NCBI GenBank assembly: GCA_019448385.1
Contig: JAGTXO010000031.1
Location: forward strand, 2,501-66,500
Source: Diacronema lutheri
Lineage: Eukaryota; Haptophyta; Pavlovophyceae; Pavlovales; Pavlovaceae
Length of the DNA stretch: 64,000 nucleotides
Reading direction: 5' to 3'
Part shown: piece after piece, positions 28,301 through 39,499 of the stretch
Layout of the letters: every line of letters begins with the position of its first letter
Numbering within the stretch: position 1 is the stretch's first letter
Made by a program: the position numbers and the translations under genes
Notes under the pieces: generated by a model
What the model saw: only the letters and a program-made list of their open reading frames with translations
What the model was told of the DNA's origin: nothing
Database searches by the model: none

Positions 28301-31300
28301 CCTCGGCCGTGCCGCGGGCGGCGGCGTCGCCTGCCGGCTGCCCGAGGTACGCGATCGCCCGCTCGACGGCCGCGCGCTCCGCACGCGCTGCGCTGTCGAT
28401 CGCCGCATTGCCGACGGGCGCGCGCAGCGCCGCGATCGCGTCTTGCAACGCCGTCGCGTCGCCCGTCGCCGCCGTCGCCGCCACCGCCGCCGCGCTCGCG
28501 GTGCCGTGCGCGACGGCGTGCAGCGCGGCGGCGCGCGCGGCGGGGATGCGCCCGTCCAGCGCGAGCACGAGCGGCGGCCCGGCCGGCGTCCGCTGCCGCC
28601 GGTGCCGCCGGCTCGCAGCCGGGTGGTCGGCGCGCGCGCGCTCGAGCCGCGCGCGCCGCTCGACGACGCGCGCCCAGAAGGCCTGCACCCTCGGCTGCGC
28701 GAATGCAAGCCAGCCGACGCCGCGCGTCACGACGTGCACGACGATCCGGTCCTCGTGCCTGAGGTACTGCACGTAGAGCGCTTTGCGCACGCCGAGGACG
28801 TGCATGCCGAGCTGCAGCTGATCGCGGTGCGGCTGCGGCGGCCCGTCCTCGTGCGCCTTGGCGTCCGCCTTGGTGAGCGTCTTCACCTCGACGAGGACCT
28901 GCTCGTTGTCTTCGGGGAGGATGGCGAGCCCGTCCGGCGAGAAGGCGAACGGCGCGCTCTTGTCGTGCGGGTCCGCACGCACCATCGGCAGGTTGCACAC
29001 GACGGTGATGCCGTACGCGGCCGCCAGCTTGCGCAGCGCGACGGCCTCGCCGAGGATGCCCGCGGTCGTCGCCTTGGTCCGCACCTCGCGCCGCCGCCGG
29101 TGCACGTACTCGTCGGTGAGCGTCTCGTGCGCGACGCCGGCGTTGTCGTTCACGACGTCGCCAACCTTGCTGCCCGTGACCTCCTCCCATCGCTCGTCGT
29201 GCCAGCGCGGGCTGCGCTGCGCGGGCGCGCCCGCGCCGACGGCGTCGAGCACGCGGCGCAGCGCTGTGCCGTCGGGCGCAGCAGGCACGCGCGCGCGGTC
29301 CTGGGCCTCGCGAGCGTCGAGGACGCAGCCCGTAGTGGAATCTTGGGGTAGGTCGAGCTTGCTCGCCTCGCCGTAGCGGCTCTCCAGCTGGCGCGGTGCG
29401 TCGGCAGGGCCGCCGTCCGTGCGCGCACCCGACGCGCCCGCCGGTGCACGGGGCGCAGCGTCCGAGGCGCCCGCCGCGCCCGCGCCGCCGCCAATCGCGC
29501 CAGCGCACGCGCGCGCCGCGACCTGCGGACGGCCAGCCGCAGGGACCTCGTCCGCTCGGCCGGCCGCTGCGTCGGCCGTCCGCTTGGCCACCTCGCGCAC
29601 GTCTCCGAGCGCGAGCGTGGCTGGCGCCGTCGAGCTCCCGTGGCGTTTGTTCCAAAACTCGAGCAGCCCGCCAAGGAAGGGCGTGCCCGTCGGGCGGTCC
29701 TCGGGCACCTCCGCCAGGATCGCGTCGACGCGCAGCGCGGCCGCCACATCGCAAAACGCGCGCGCGGCGCGCGCCATCCGCTCGGCGCGCGCGCCGCCGT
29801 CGTCCGCCGCGCGGCGGATGGCGTGGCTCACGTGCGCGACGCGGAGCGAGACGACGGCGTGCGCCGGCGCGTCGGCGCCCGTGCCGAGCGTGTGCCGCCG
29901 GATGGCCAGCTGCCCATCGCCCATGCGCGGCGGGAGCGACGCGCACGCCGCGACGGTCGTCGTGCCGGCCGCGCTGTCGCACAGCCAGCTCGCCTCGCCG
30001 CCGCCCGCAAACTCAAAGGTCGCGAAGCCCTCGCGGCCGAAAAGCGCGACGAAGTGGTCGAGCACCGCCTTGTTGATCGCGCGCGCCGCCGGCCGCGTCG
30101 ATGCGCCGCGGGCAGCGCCACCCGCCGCGCCGCGCGCATCGCTGCACGTCGCAGGGCAGGTGCAGCCGGACGCGCGCACGCCGTCCGACCGCGTCCGCGG
30201 CAGCTCGAGCTCGCGCACCTTGGGGCAGAACCAGAGCGGGTTGGACGCCTCGAGGCACAGCACGACGAGCCGCCCGTCCGTGCCGGCCAGCGCGCGCGCG
30301 TCGCGCAGCAGCTCGACGGCGAGCTCGGACGTCGCCGCGTGCACCGCCGGCTCGCCCGTCGCGCGGTCGGGCGGGAAGAGGCCGCCGCCGACGAGCGGGC
30401 TGGGGCAGCGGCCGAGCATCACGAGCAGCGGCGGCGGCGGCGTCTGCGGCGCCTGCTGCCCGACCGCAGCCGCCGTCAGCCCGGCCAGGTCGGAGCTCGT
30501 GCGGAGGGCCTTGAGCGCGACGCGCGAGCCGGTGCCCGCCTGCTCGGAAAACGTGGCGAGCATGGCGCACGTGCTCGCCCTCGCGCCGCACTGCCAGCTG
30601 ACGCGCGCGAGGAGGCCTTCCAGCGTGTCGTTTTCGCGCGGCCGCGTGACCGCGTCGAGCGCCGCCGGGCCGAGCTGGAGGCTGCCGGGCGTGACGCACA
30701 GCACCGCCTCGTGGTAGGCGCGCAGCAGCTCCCTCGGCAGCTGCTCGGCGGGCGTCGCCGCCTGCCCGCCCACCCACCGTGCACCGTGGCCGCCGTCGCC
30801 CGCGCCCGCGAGCCGCACCGCCGGCCCGCCCGTGATCGCCGAGGTCGGTGGCGTGCCGAGCGCGTCGACGAGCGCGCGCACGGGCGCGACACGCCTGCGC
30901 GCAGCGTCCGCGCCGACGGCGAGCGCGGCGATCTGAGCGCCCTCCCATGCGCGCTCCCTCGCGTCGTCCCGCGCGGCCGCCGGCGCGGCGCCCGGCCGCG
31001 CGCCGTGCGGCACCGCGCACGCCGCCGCGACGACCTCCGCGCGCGCGCCGGCGGCGTCGGGCGCGTGCAGCTGCGCGAGCGCGCCAAAGAGCGCGGCGGC
31101 CGAGCGGTAGCGGCCGTGCGCCGCGACGAGCGCGTAGAGCACGCGCAGCGCGGCCACGCCCGCCTGGTCGGGCGCGTCGTCAGCGATGCGCTCGACCTCC
31201 CACGTGCGCGTGGGCGGCGGGCTGCCGTCGGCCGGGTCCGGACGCAGCGCCCACGCGCGCTCGACGATCGCGTTGAACACGCCGTGCGCGGCGCCCTCGT

Positions 31301-32913
31301 CAAACTCGGCGGCGCCCGCCGCGTGCGCGCACCACCCGTGCACGCGCGACGTGGGCGCGTCCACGGCGCGCTGCACGACGAGCACCGCCGGCCGGTCGAC
31401 GCAGCCGAGGCTCACCGCCGCGTGCTTGCCCTCGAGCAGCGCCGCCGCCGCAGCCTCGACCAAGGCGTCACCAGGCGCGTCGCCGACGACGACGGCACAG
31501 CCGTCGCCGTACTCGGCCTGCATCGCGGCGACGCACGACGCGACAAAGTCGCCGCCCGCGGCCGCCGCGTGTCGCGCCGCCAGCATCCGGCGCGCGATGG
31601 CAAGCCAGACGTACTCGGCCGGCGCGCGCGCGGCGCGCGCGCGAGGCGCGCCGGCCGCGCCGCGTGCGCCCGCGCGTGCGCCTCCAGCGGCCGCAACGGC
31701 CGAGGCGGCTGGAGCGGCGGTGAGCGTGCGCCGCGCGCGCTTCGCCGGCCGCGTGATGGGCGATGCACCCGCCATCGCACCGCCCGCAGCAGCCGGTGCG
31801 GCCGCCACAGCGCCCGCCGCAACGCCACTCGTCACGACGCCCGTGGCGGGCGGCGCGGCGTCGGACGCGGCCGCGTCGACGGGCGTCGCGCAACTACCGC
31901 CAGCGGTCGCGGACGCGCCCGGCGACGCGTCGGCGAGGAGGTGGCGCAGCACGCCGCGCGCGAGCGCGACTCGCACGGCGAGCGTCAGCGCGCGCAGGCG
32001 GTCGGAAGGCGAGGCGTCGCGCTCGGCGTCGGCGGACGTGGCGGCAGCAGGCGGGGCGGCGGGCGGCGCGGCGGCGGACTGGGCGGCCGCCGGCGCAACC
32101 TCGTCGGCCTTGGCCAGCCAGACGAGCCCGGCGACTGCGAGCACGACGCTGTACGCGCCGACATCGTCACCCGCAACGCGCGCCAGCCGGGCGTGGGCGT
32201 CGGCCTCGGACACGGCGACGCGGAAGAGCACGTCGTCGCGGGCAGCTTGCTCGGCAAACTGACGCAGCTGCTTGGCCATCGTCACGCCGGCGACGCACGC
32301 CTCGCCCGCCTCTGCCTCGACCTGCTCGTCCTGGCCGATGGCGGACGCGCCGGCCTCGGCGCCAGCGTCGAGTGTCCGGCGGCGCTCGAGGGCAAAGCCA
32401 CGCACACAGACGCTCTGGAGGCCGCCGAGCGCGCCCGCCTTCTCGTGCAGCGCGCACGACAGCTCGACCACCGAGTCCACGCGCCTCGCGGCGGCGCCCC
32501 CCCGCTCGCCGCGCGTGGCCGCGCGCACGACGAACACCGTGAATTGCGCGCGCTTCGCCGCGCGCGCCGACGCGCACGCGTGCTTCAGGAGCCGGCAAAG
32601 CGCGGGCCTTTGCGCCGCTGCGCCCCGCGTGCACAGCAGCAGTTGGCCGCGCTCGTCGCCCAGCTCCTGCTCGACGGCGGCCTCGAGCGCGTCGTCCGTC
32701 AAATCGCCGTGCTCCGTCGAGGCGAGCGCGCGCGCAGCCGCGAGCGCCAGCTCGCCTGCGCCCGCGCGCCGCCGGCGGCGCGCATCGGCGGGCGCGTGCG
32801 GCGCCGACGCGTGTGACGACGCCGCCGCGTCCGCGCGCGCACACGCGGCGCGCAACGCCTCGCGCGCCGAGGCGGCCGCGCGCGCCCTGGGCGCGAGCTT
32901 CAAGAACGTGCGC

Positions 32914-32961
<48 letters not shown>

Positions 32962-35900
32962 TCGCCCTCGTCGCCGGCACGCGGCGGCGGTGGCGGCGGT
33001 GGCGGCGCGGCCACGGCGGCGGCAGCAGCGGCAGCGGCGGTGGTGGTGGCGGCGGCGGCGCCCAGCGCGGGCGGCGGAGGTGGCGGCGGCGGCGGAACGG
33101 CGGCAGCGGCGGCGGCGTCTGCGGCGGCCTTGGCGCCGCGCGTCTGCCGCGGCGCTTCGGCAGCGCGATCGCGGCTGCCCCCGCCGCGCACCGCGCCCGC
33201 CCCGGCGCAGGCGCCGCTCGGCGCACGCCCGCTGACCGCGCCAGTCAACGCGACGCGGAGGTGCTCGCCAACAGCGTACATGTCCGCCACGCTGAACGTG
33301 CGCGGCGCGGATGCACCGCCCGCCGCAGCGAGCGCGGCGTCGTTGAGCGCGCCCACCACGGCGAGGCCGCACGTCGCGCCACGCTGCGCCGCGTTGTCGA
33401 GCAGCCGCGCGCGGCGCACGGGCAAGACGTCGAGGCCCGCCGCGTGCAGCGTGGCGGTTATCGACCTGGCACGCTTGAGCGCCTGCCTGCTCGGCGACGC
33501 GAGCGTGTCGACAAGCACCGCGTCGTAGCGATGCTCGCCCGCGCGCGCGACGCGCACGAGGCGCAACGCGGTGAAATGGCCGGAGGCGGGCGGCGTGCCA
33601 TCGTCACTGCCCGCACCGCCGCGCCCGCCCGGCGGGCTCCACATGCCGATGACCGCCTGCGTCGTCGCCTCGCTGTGCAGGCGGTGCAGCAGCGCGGCGC
33701 GCTCGGCGCCGTCCTGGAACACCGCGGGCTGAGCGGCAAGCGGTACGTGGCAGACGCGCCCTTCGCCGGCCTGCCCGTGCACGCGCAGCACGACCTCGCA
33801 GCAAGCGTCCACAGTGGAGGCGAGCATGTCGCCGCCCGCAATGCAGTCCACCTCTGCCTGCGGGATGCCGGCGCGCGCGGCGGCATCGGCCAGCCGGAGC
33901 GCAGCCGCGTCGCCCGCCCACGCGAGCAGCGCCGGGGCGGCGGACTGGACGTCGCGCTGCGCCACGGCGGGCTCGGCCGCGGCGGGCTGGGCAGCGGCTG
34001 GCTCGGCAGCGGCGGGCTGGGCGGGGGCTGGCGCGGCGGCGGTGGGCTCGGCGGCCGACGATTGCGTGGCAGGCTGCGGCGCGGCCAAGGCGGCGGTCGG
34101 GCGGGCGGCGGAGGCGAAGGCGGCCCATGCGGCGGCCGAGCACACGGCGACGAGCCAAAAGGCGGTGGCTGCAGACGGGCGAGCGGCCGGAGCAATGGCG
34201 GCCCGGACGGCAGAGGCGGCGACGACACTCGCGAAGATGCCGACGGCGCACCGGACAGTGGCGACGGCGACGGCGGCACCGGCACACGGGCGGCGGTGGG
34301 GGCTGTCGGGCTCGGCGGCAGGCTCGGCGGCATGCTCGGCCGAGGGCCGATCGGTGCGCGACGGCGGGCTGCGACTCGCGCGGCGGAGCGGCTGCGGTGC
34401 GTGCTGGCCGCCCGTCGCGCACCTGCGCTTGCGCTCGCGGCGCGCGTCGCCGCCACGCAATCGGCGGCCGACAGCCCGCTCTGACCTGTCGATTGATCTC
34501 CGCAGCCGGTCGCGCGCGCGCTTTGCCGCCCGCCGTGCGCGCCGCGGCGGTGCGCGCGGGCACTGGTCGGGCGAGCTGCGCGCGGCAGGCTCGCAGCAGC
34601 CGCCGTCGCGTGCGTGCGCGCAGCCTCGGTCGCACGGCGCGCAAACGAGGTCGTCGGCGCCATCGACGCCGTCGAGGCCGTCGCCGCGCGCTGCGGCTGC
34701 GAGCGCGCGTGCCACGCCGTCGTCGCCGGCCGCCGGCGCCGCTGCGGCGGCCGCGGCGTCGGCTGCACGGCGCTCGGGCTGCGGCTCGAGCGGCGGGACG
34801 GCGCCGGCCGCCGCGGGCGGCGCCGTGTCGAGCGGAGCAGCCGCGGCGCGCGCGCGCGCGCGCGCACCCTTTGCGCCTACCGCGAGACGCCACCCGCGCG
34901 GGCGCCACGCGCGCCGCGGCTCGGCGGCCGCGCGACCGGCGGTGCCGGGCGTGGCGGCGAGCGCAGCGCTCGAACTTGCGTCTGGCTCGGTGGCGGCGAG
35001 CCGGCGCAGTTGCCGCGCAATGCAGGGCTGCACGTCGAGGTGCGCCTCGTCGAGTCGCGAGAGGAGCTCGCGCGCGCGAGTGCCGAGCGCGGCGCCGTCG
35101 CACTCGGCACGCGCGCCCGCCGGAGCCACCGAGCCTTCGGGGTCGCGCGGCGCGAGCAGCTCGCGCGCAGTCGCGAGCAGCTCCGCCTGCTCGGCGGTGG
35201 GGATGCAGGCGCGGCGCAGCGCGAGCTCTGTGTGCGCGGGCAGGTGGGCGCCCACGGCCTCGGCGTGCATGAGTAGCGCGCGCGCCTCCGCAGGTGCGTC
35301 CGCCTCGCCCATCTCGGACGCGGCGAGCACGCCCGCCGCCTCAGCGGCGAGCGCGAGCCGCGGCGACGCGAGGTCGCGCAGCGACCGCAGCAGGTGCGGA
35401 GGCAGCGCGTGGCCACGCGCCTTGACGCGCTCGAGCAGGGCGCGCGCGCGCGCTGCATCGTCCGCAGAGCCCAGCGCGCACTGCTCGATCAGGCGGCCGG
35501 CCGCGCGCTTGTCCTCGCGAAAAAGCTGCTCGCGGTGGAGCGCGCGGCGGGTCTCGCGCTTGGCGAGCGCGTCGGCACGCGCCCTGCAGCCCTCGTCGGC
35601 GGCGGCGGCGAGCTCGGCAACGCCGCCAGGCTCGGTGGCGGCGGCAAGCGTGGCGGCGACGGCGCCTACCTCAGCGGCAGCAATGCGGTCGTCAGCGCGC
35701 TTGGCGGCAGCGCATTTGACGGCGGGCTGGTCGGCTGGCTTGGCGTCAGGCACGGTGGGAGGCTGGGCCGTGGACTGGGCGGCGGGCTCGGCGGTGGGCT
35801 TGGCAGCGGCTGGCTTGGCGGCGGGCTCGGCGGCGGGCTGGGCGGCGGGCTGGGCGGCGGCGGGCTCGGTGGCGGGCACGTCCGCCTCGGCCAACAAGAG

Positions 35901-37787
35901 CGGCTCGAAGCGGTTGCTCGCGCGCATGCTGGCGCGCGGATGGCTCGGCGGCAGAGCAGCGGGCCGAACGCCAGCGCCCGCGCCGAGGCCTGGCCGCGCT
36001 GGCTGCCAGGGCTGCTCGCGCTGCTCGCGCTGCTCGCGCTGCACGCGCTGCACGCGCTGCTCGCGCTGCTCGCGCTGCTCGCGCTGCTCGCGCTGCTCGC
36101 GCTGCTCGCGCTGCTCGTGCTGCGGGCACCACGTGCGCTTGCGCCAGTTGTGCTGCGCATCCCCGCCCTCCGCTGCCGGCTCAAAATTTGCGCATGCCCA
36201 GATTTGGCCGCGCCCAACAATTGGCGTGCGCTGGTCCTGCGCGCGGCCGGCGGGCAAGAGGTCGGGCGGGCGGGAGGCGTAGGGGATGCGTGAGGGTGCT
36301 GCACGCTATACGCGCAAACTTTACCTGGCGCGAACGCAAGCGCCGGGCGCCACGCTGTGGACAGCGGACGGCGTGCGCGTGCGAGGCACTCACCGCCATT
36401 GGCAATGCGCGCGTCGCGGAGACAACTTGGCGGGCCTCGCACGCAGCTGGGCCGATCGCCGCCGCAGAGGTGTCTGCAGCCGTCTCCGCGATGCCGATCG
36501 TCGCATCTGTTGGCACCGCTGCCATCTGCCGCACCCGCGACCAGGCTGCCGACAGGGTCGGCGCGTCGGGCGCCGAGCTCGGCCACGCAGGCGATGCGGC
36601 CGACGGCGGTGACGCTGAGCCCAGCGCCGGGTCCAACGGTTCCGCGTCGAGCCGGCTGTAGAAGAGCATGCTCGCACCACTTGCCCACGCCAGCGCGTCG
36701 GACTGAGACAAGTTGTGCATCTGCGCGGGCAACGCGCGTGCGTGCGGCAGGCGCGCGGCGCGAGCTTTCAGGCCACGCGCGCGTGCCGCGCGGGAGGACG
36801 GGGCGGCTGCGGCTGCGATCAACCGCCGGTCGCGGCGCCAAGCGGCCGTGCGCGCCGCCGCACGTTGTCGTCGTCGCACAGAAACCAAGCCCCGTTGCGG
36901 AGCACGATGGCGACAAGGTGCCCGCTCGTCGACTCCTCGCCCAAGTGCACGACGGCGGCGACGAGGAGGTAGTCGCGCCCGCCGAGTAGCAGCCGCGGCG
37001 CGCACACGAACGCGTGCTTGTTCTTGCACTGCGAGCCATTGCCGCGCGTCGTGCGCGGCACCTCGACGGCAATGCTGGCTGGCATGAGCACGTCCGAGCG
37101 GCACGCGTCCGGGCTGCCACCCTGCGGCGGCCCAGCGACGCCCCCCAGAGCGTGTGCGAGCGTGCGCGCCGCATCGCCGCCAATGCTGACGAGGATGGCG
37201 ATGCCCTCACCGCGCTCGCTCGAGGCCACAGCGATCGGCTCGAGCACTACGCGTCTGTCGTCTTCGAAGGCAGCAGCGAGCCCGGGCACTCGGCCGAGTA
37301 GCATCTGGAAGAACTCAGCAGCGTCCTGCTGCGTCCCTCGCGTGCCACGGCCCAAGATGACGTCGACGACGGACACAAGACACAGCTGTGCCGGCGCCTC
37401 GGTGTCCTCGAGCAGCGTGCCAAAGTCCCGAAAAAGCGCCTTCTCGACTCTTCCCGCACGGCGCGAAGCGGAGCGGGGCATCGGACGGAGCACGTTCAAG
37501 GCGACGAGCGATTGCGCGAGGGCGTTCACGTAGCACGCGTTGCCCTCGTTTTTCACGCCTGCGCCGCGCCGCGCAGCGCCGGGTGTGCGGGGTGCGCACG
37601 CAAGGTTTACGGCGGGTCGGAGAGAGGCCGACTGGGAACGCGCCGAACCCGGCGAGCCGTGCAGGCGCTCACCACGCGGCACGTCGGGCACTCTCACCGG
37701 CCACATCGGGCCGATGAACGCGCCCCCCACAGGCTGCCGGCCGACGACTCGGAAGTTGCTCCAGGCGCTGCGCCGTGCACGCGTCAT
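22343..37787 (-). CDS. Giant fusion: USP deubiquitinase, Ulp1-like, YqaJ nuclease, chromodomain, Fanzor
   Basis: Proposed exons 37787-36864, 36720-36325, 36236-24198 (12 kb without a stop) and 24067-22343 encode about 5,027 residues. All three introns (143, 88 and 130 bp) are GT-AG and phase 0; the second has a strong donor CAG/GTAAAG and a pyrimidine-rich acceptor. Domain order: USP catalytic domain (about 80-345), EQR repeats, an Ulp1-like protease (about 1326-1400) plus several decayed relatives, a YqaJ-like nuclease (about 2780-2950), a chromodomain (about 4010-4060) and a Fanzor nuclease split by the last intron (about 4190-4890). It ends with an acidic Gly/Asp tail and a basic PKRGRR, which could be a nuclear signal. 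ATG 37787 (MTRARRSAWSNF) is the first ATG upstream of the USP domain; the 5' end is uncertain. It may be a mobile-element polyprotein. Confidence 0.6.
22740..25000 (-). other. Fanzor (TnpB-related, RuvC) nuclease module
   Basis: The N-terminal part in exon 3 (RKELRRIAAAVHRLTTQAYR to DYKCTPTKRWNYDRHTTRYF) joins in phase to VPRNVRLAASAIWVTLSDDE in exon 4. RuvC-like triad candidates are Asp in VVVAADPNMGNITTY (about 23545), Glu in AVFVPEPYTSMHC (about 23000) and Asp in VHRDYNAARNIFYDV (about 22820). Between the last two is a zinc-ribbon region with CPAC; the first knuckle shows only single, widely spaced Cys residues, so it may be degenerate. Fanzors are eukaryotic RNA-guided nucleases carried by transposons. 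The catalytic residues look intact. Confidence 0.75.
25370..25530 (-). other. Chromodomain module
   Basis: TYEVEAVVDERRKAGKKVTF, then QFRIRWRGYDESADTWEPEA and NVSSDLVAQFRKTRDEQ, form a canonical chromodomain: the aromatic cage residues (Tyr at the start, Trp in RWRGY, Trp in TWEPE) are all present. In chromoviral integrases such domains steer insertion to modified histones. In this fusion it may guide the C-terminal nuclease to chromatin, which is inference. Confidence 0.85.
28700..29215 (-). other. YqaJ-type PD-(D/E)XK nuclease module
   Basis: The segment opens with SPRWHDERWEEVTGSKVGDV and continues with GILGEAVALRKLAAAYGI, FAFSPDGLAILPEDN, VLVEVKTLTKAD and PHRDQLQLGMHVLGVRKAL, then a hydrophobic strand LYVQYL. 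This gives the family set of an upstream Glu, the SPDG Asp, the ExK pair and the QxQ motif, in correct order. YqaJ/lambda-exonuclease proteins act on double-stranded DNA ends in viral or mobile-element recombination. All core residues appear intact. Confidence 0.75.
33360..33610 (-). other. Ulp1/C48-like cysteine protease module
   Basis: The order of catalytic elements matches clan CE: His in SGHFTALRLVRV, Asp in YDAVLVDTLAS, Gln in DNAAQRG and Cys in ATCGLAVVGALNDAA, followed by a helix VADMYAVGEHL. Ulp1-type enzymes process SUMO or NEDD8-like modifiers and occur in some eukaryotic DNA transposons. The spacing from His to Cys (about 70 residues) is on the short side but within family range. 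Weaker relatives nearby on the same strand (about 31140-31400, 26460-26850, 25690-26030) look decayed. Confidence 0.55.
36005..36120 (-). repeat. 9-bp coding repeat (EQR)n
   Basis: About 13 copies of the unit CGCTGCTCG (plus strand) with two variants encode EQR or VQR on the minus strand, immediately after the HNWRKRTWCPQH segment of the giant protein. It probably forms a charged helix. Confidence 0.9.
36570..37560 (-). other. USP (C19) deubiquitinase module
   Basis: The Cys box is VKNEGNACYVNALAQSLVAL (about 37550-37495), with catalytic Cys in NACYVNA. GTRGTQQDAAEFFQMLLGRV (about 37345) is the QQDAxEF block. The His box is VHLGEESTSGHLVAIVLRNG (about 36965-36905), followed by WFLCDDDN. Splicing of the 143-bp intron then adds MHNLSQSDALAWASGASMLF and YSRLD, completing the classical USP ending in which Tyr/Phe residues follow an Ala-Tyr-x-Leu-Phe-Tyr-like block. 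Catalytic Cys, His and the following Asp all appear present. Family members cleave ubiquitin from substrates. The zinc-binding insert is short or absent. Confidence 0.8.
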
Positions 37788-39499
37788 GCGCGCGCTGTTG
37801 CGGGCTACGCAGCAGAAACGACGGGGGAATAGGCGAGCGAGGGTTGGGCGCAGATCAGCGTGGTGGCGCGGCAAGACGAGCGCGCGCCGGGCGCCTGGCG
37901 CGGAGGCGCCCCGCGCGAGGACGCGAGCCGCTTCTCGCACCGGACGGGCGCCCACGCGCAAACCGGCTTTAGAGGGCCAGATGGATGGTGGCCGATGACG
38001 AATCAGCGCGGCACCCGCCTTTGAAAAAGGGCGTCGCGGCACTGCCCGAAAGCGGTACGGACGAGCCGGGCGCCATGCATGGAACGATGCGACGGCGGCG
38101 TGAGCGCGGGACGATCTTGCCCAGGCAATTGTGCGCGTTCAGCGGGCGGCGCGCGCGTTGCGCGTGACGGGGCGCCGAGCGGCACACCGGCGGGGACCCG
38201 CTCGCCGCTGCCGTGGCATCCTCCGCTGCCGGCGTGCTGGCACGCACGCGCATTGCCGGCGCGAGGGGACGGCGAGTGCGCCTCGGCCGAACAGGCGCGA
38301 ACGTTACGCCCGAGCGCGTGGCCGAGCACCGGATGGAAGCATGCTTCGTCATGCGGCGGCGACCCGCGCCGATTGCACGCAGCGCCGGCCTAGGCGCGCA
38401 TCCGCCCGACGCGGATTTGGACGACGCGTCGACCGGCACGCCGAGCGTCTGCGTCTGCCTCGCGGCCGGTCGCGCCGGCCCCTCTTCGGCTCGCGGCCGC
38501 ACGTGCGCCGCGCGCCGCTTCGGCGCGCGGCGCGGCGCGCCTGGAACGCGCGGAACATACGCGCGGTGCGCGGGCACGCCCGCAACGCGCCATTTTAGCG
38601 CGAGCAGTTCGGCAAGCTTGCAGCTCGCGAGCAGCCGGGCATGTGCCGCGGACACACAGTTCGCTGTGTGCGCCGGCCGCGACGACACGGCGTAGCGGCG
38701 CGAGGCTGGCGGCCGGGGCCACGGGCGTAATCGTGGCGCGACGCCATGGCATGAGTAATAAATCCATGAGTAATAAATCACGGGCCCAAGCTCACGCGCT
38801 GTACGGCCTCTCCCGCATGGCGTGTCGGATCCGCCCCGCAGCCAGGACCGCATTTTCGCTCGGCCACGCAGCGGACCACGGCGCGTTGTGCGCGCCCGGC
38901 GCGAGTGGTGCGAGTGGCGGGCCAAGCCGCGTCGCCCACGGAGCCCGCCCCCGGCTCGGCGGCACCGCTACCGCTTGCTCGCCGGGCCGCGCACCGCCGT
39001 CGCCGCCGCTGCGCGCTTGCCCTGCTTGCCGGCAGGCGGCGGCGGCGGCGGCGGCTGAGGTTGCGGCAGCGGCGCGAGCGCGACGCCGGACGGCGGCAGC
39101 GCCGACGGCACGCGCGCGGCGGCGACCCACGCGGCGTCGGGCAGCGCGCCGGCTTGAGGCCCCTGCTTGCCGGCCGCATTGGCGCCGCCCTGCGCGCCCT
39201 AGAAGGGCGCGCAGGTACGCGGGCCAGTCGCGCGGCGCGCGGTGTTGGCGAGCACCCGCCGGCTGCGCGTCGGCCGCGAGCGGCGCGGCGGGCGTCGCGC
39301 CGGCGGGTGCTGGGCAGCACCGCGCGCCGGCGTCGCGCCCGCCGCCAGCGCGCCGCCCGCCGCCGGCGCCGCGCGCGCCGTCCGAGCCGCGCCCGCCGCG
39401 CCCGCCGCCACCGCGCGCCGCCGCCGCGCATTCGCGCGCGGCGGCGACGGCGGCCGCGGCGAACGCCGCCGCCGCCGCCGCCGCCTCGCCACCGCTGAC
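37788..39499. other. Region between giant gene and PIF1 pseudogene
   Basis: The frame of the helicase C-terminus stays open to a stop at 38792 but is Ala/Arg/Gly low complexity. A minus-strand ORF (37969-38925) has mixed composition (ALKWRVAGVPAHRAYVPRVP) but no domain. A 15-bp direct repeat, CATGAGTAATAAATC, occurs twice at 38750-38779, AT-rich against the background. Upstream exons of the giant gene could lie here. Confidence 0.35.

Noticed and set aside
24201-29351. 1,716-codon plus-strand ORF opposite the Fanzor fusion
   Set aside because: Arg-rich with no domain, while the opposite strand carries the YqaJ, chromodomain and Fanzor motifs.
36181-36324. Separate USP gene ending at the stop at 36181
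   Set aside because: The residues after the GTAAAG donor are Arg/Pro-rich, and splicing 36324-36237 joins in phase to a Trp/Cys/His-containing frame. It remains possible if that intron is retained.
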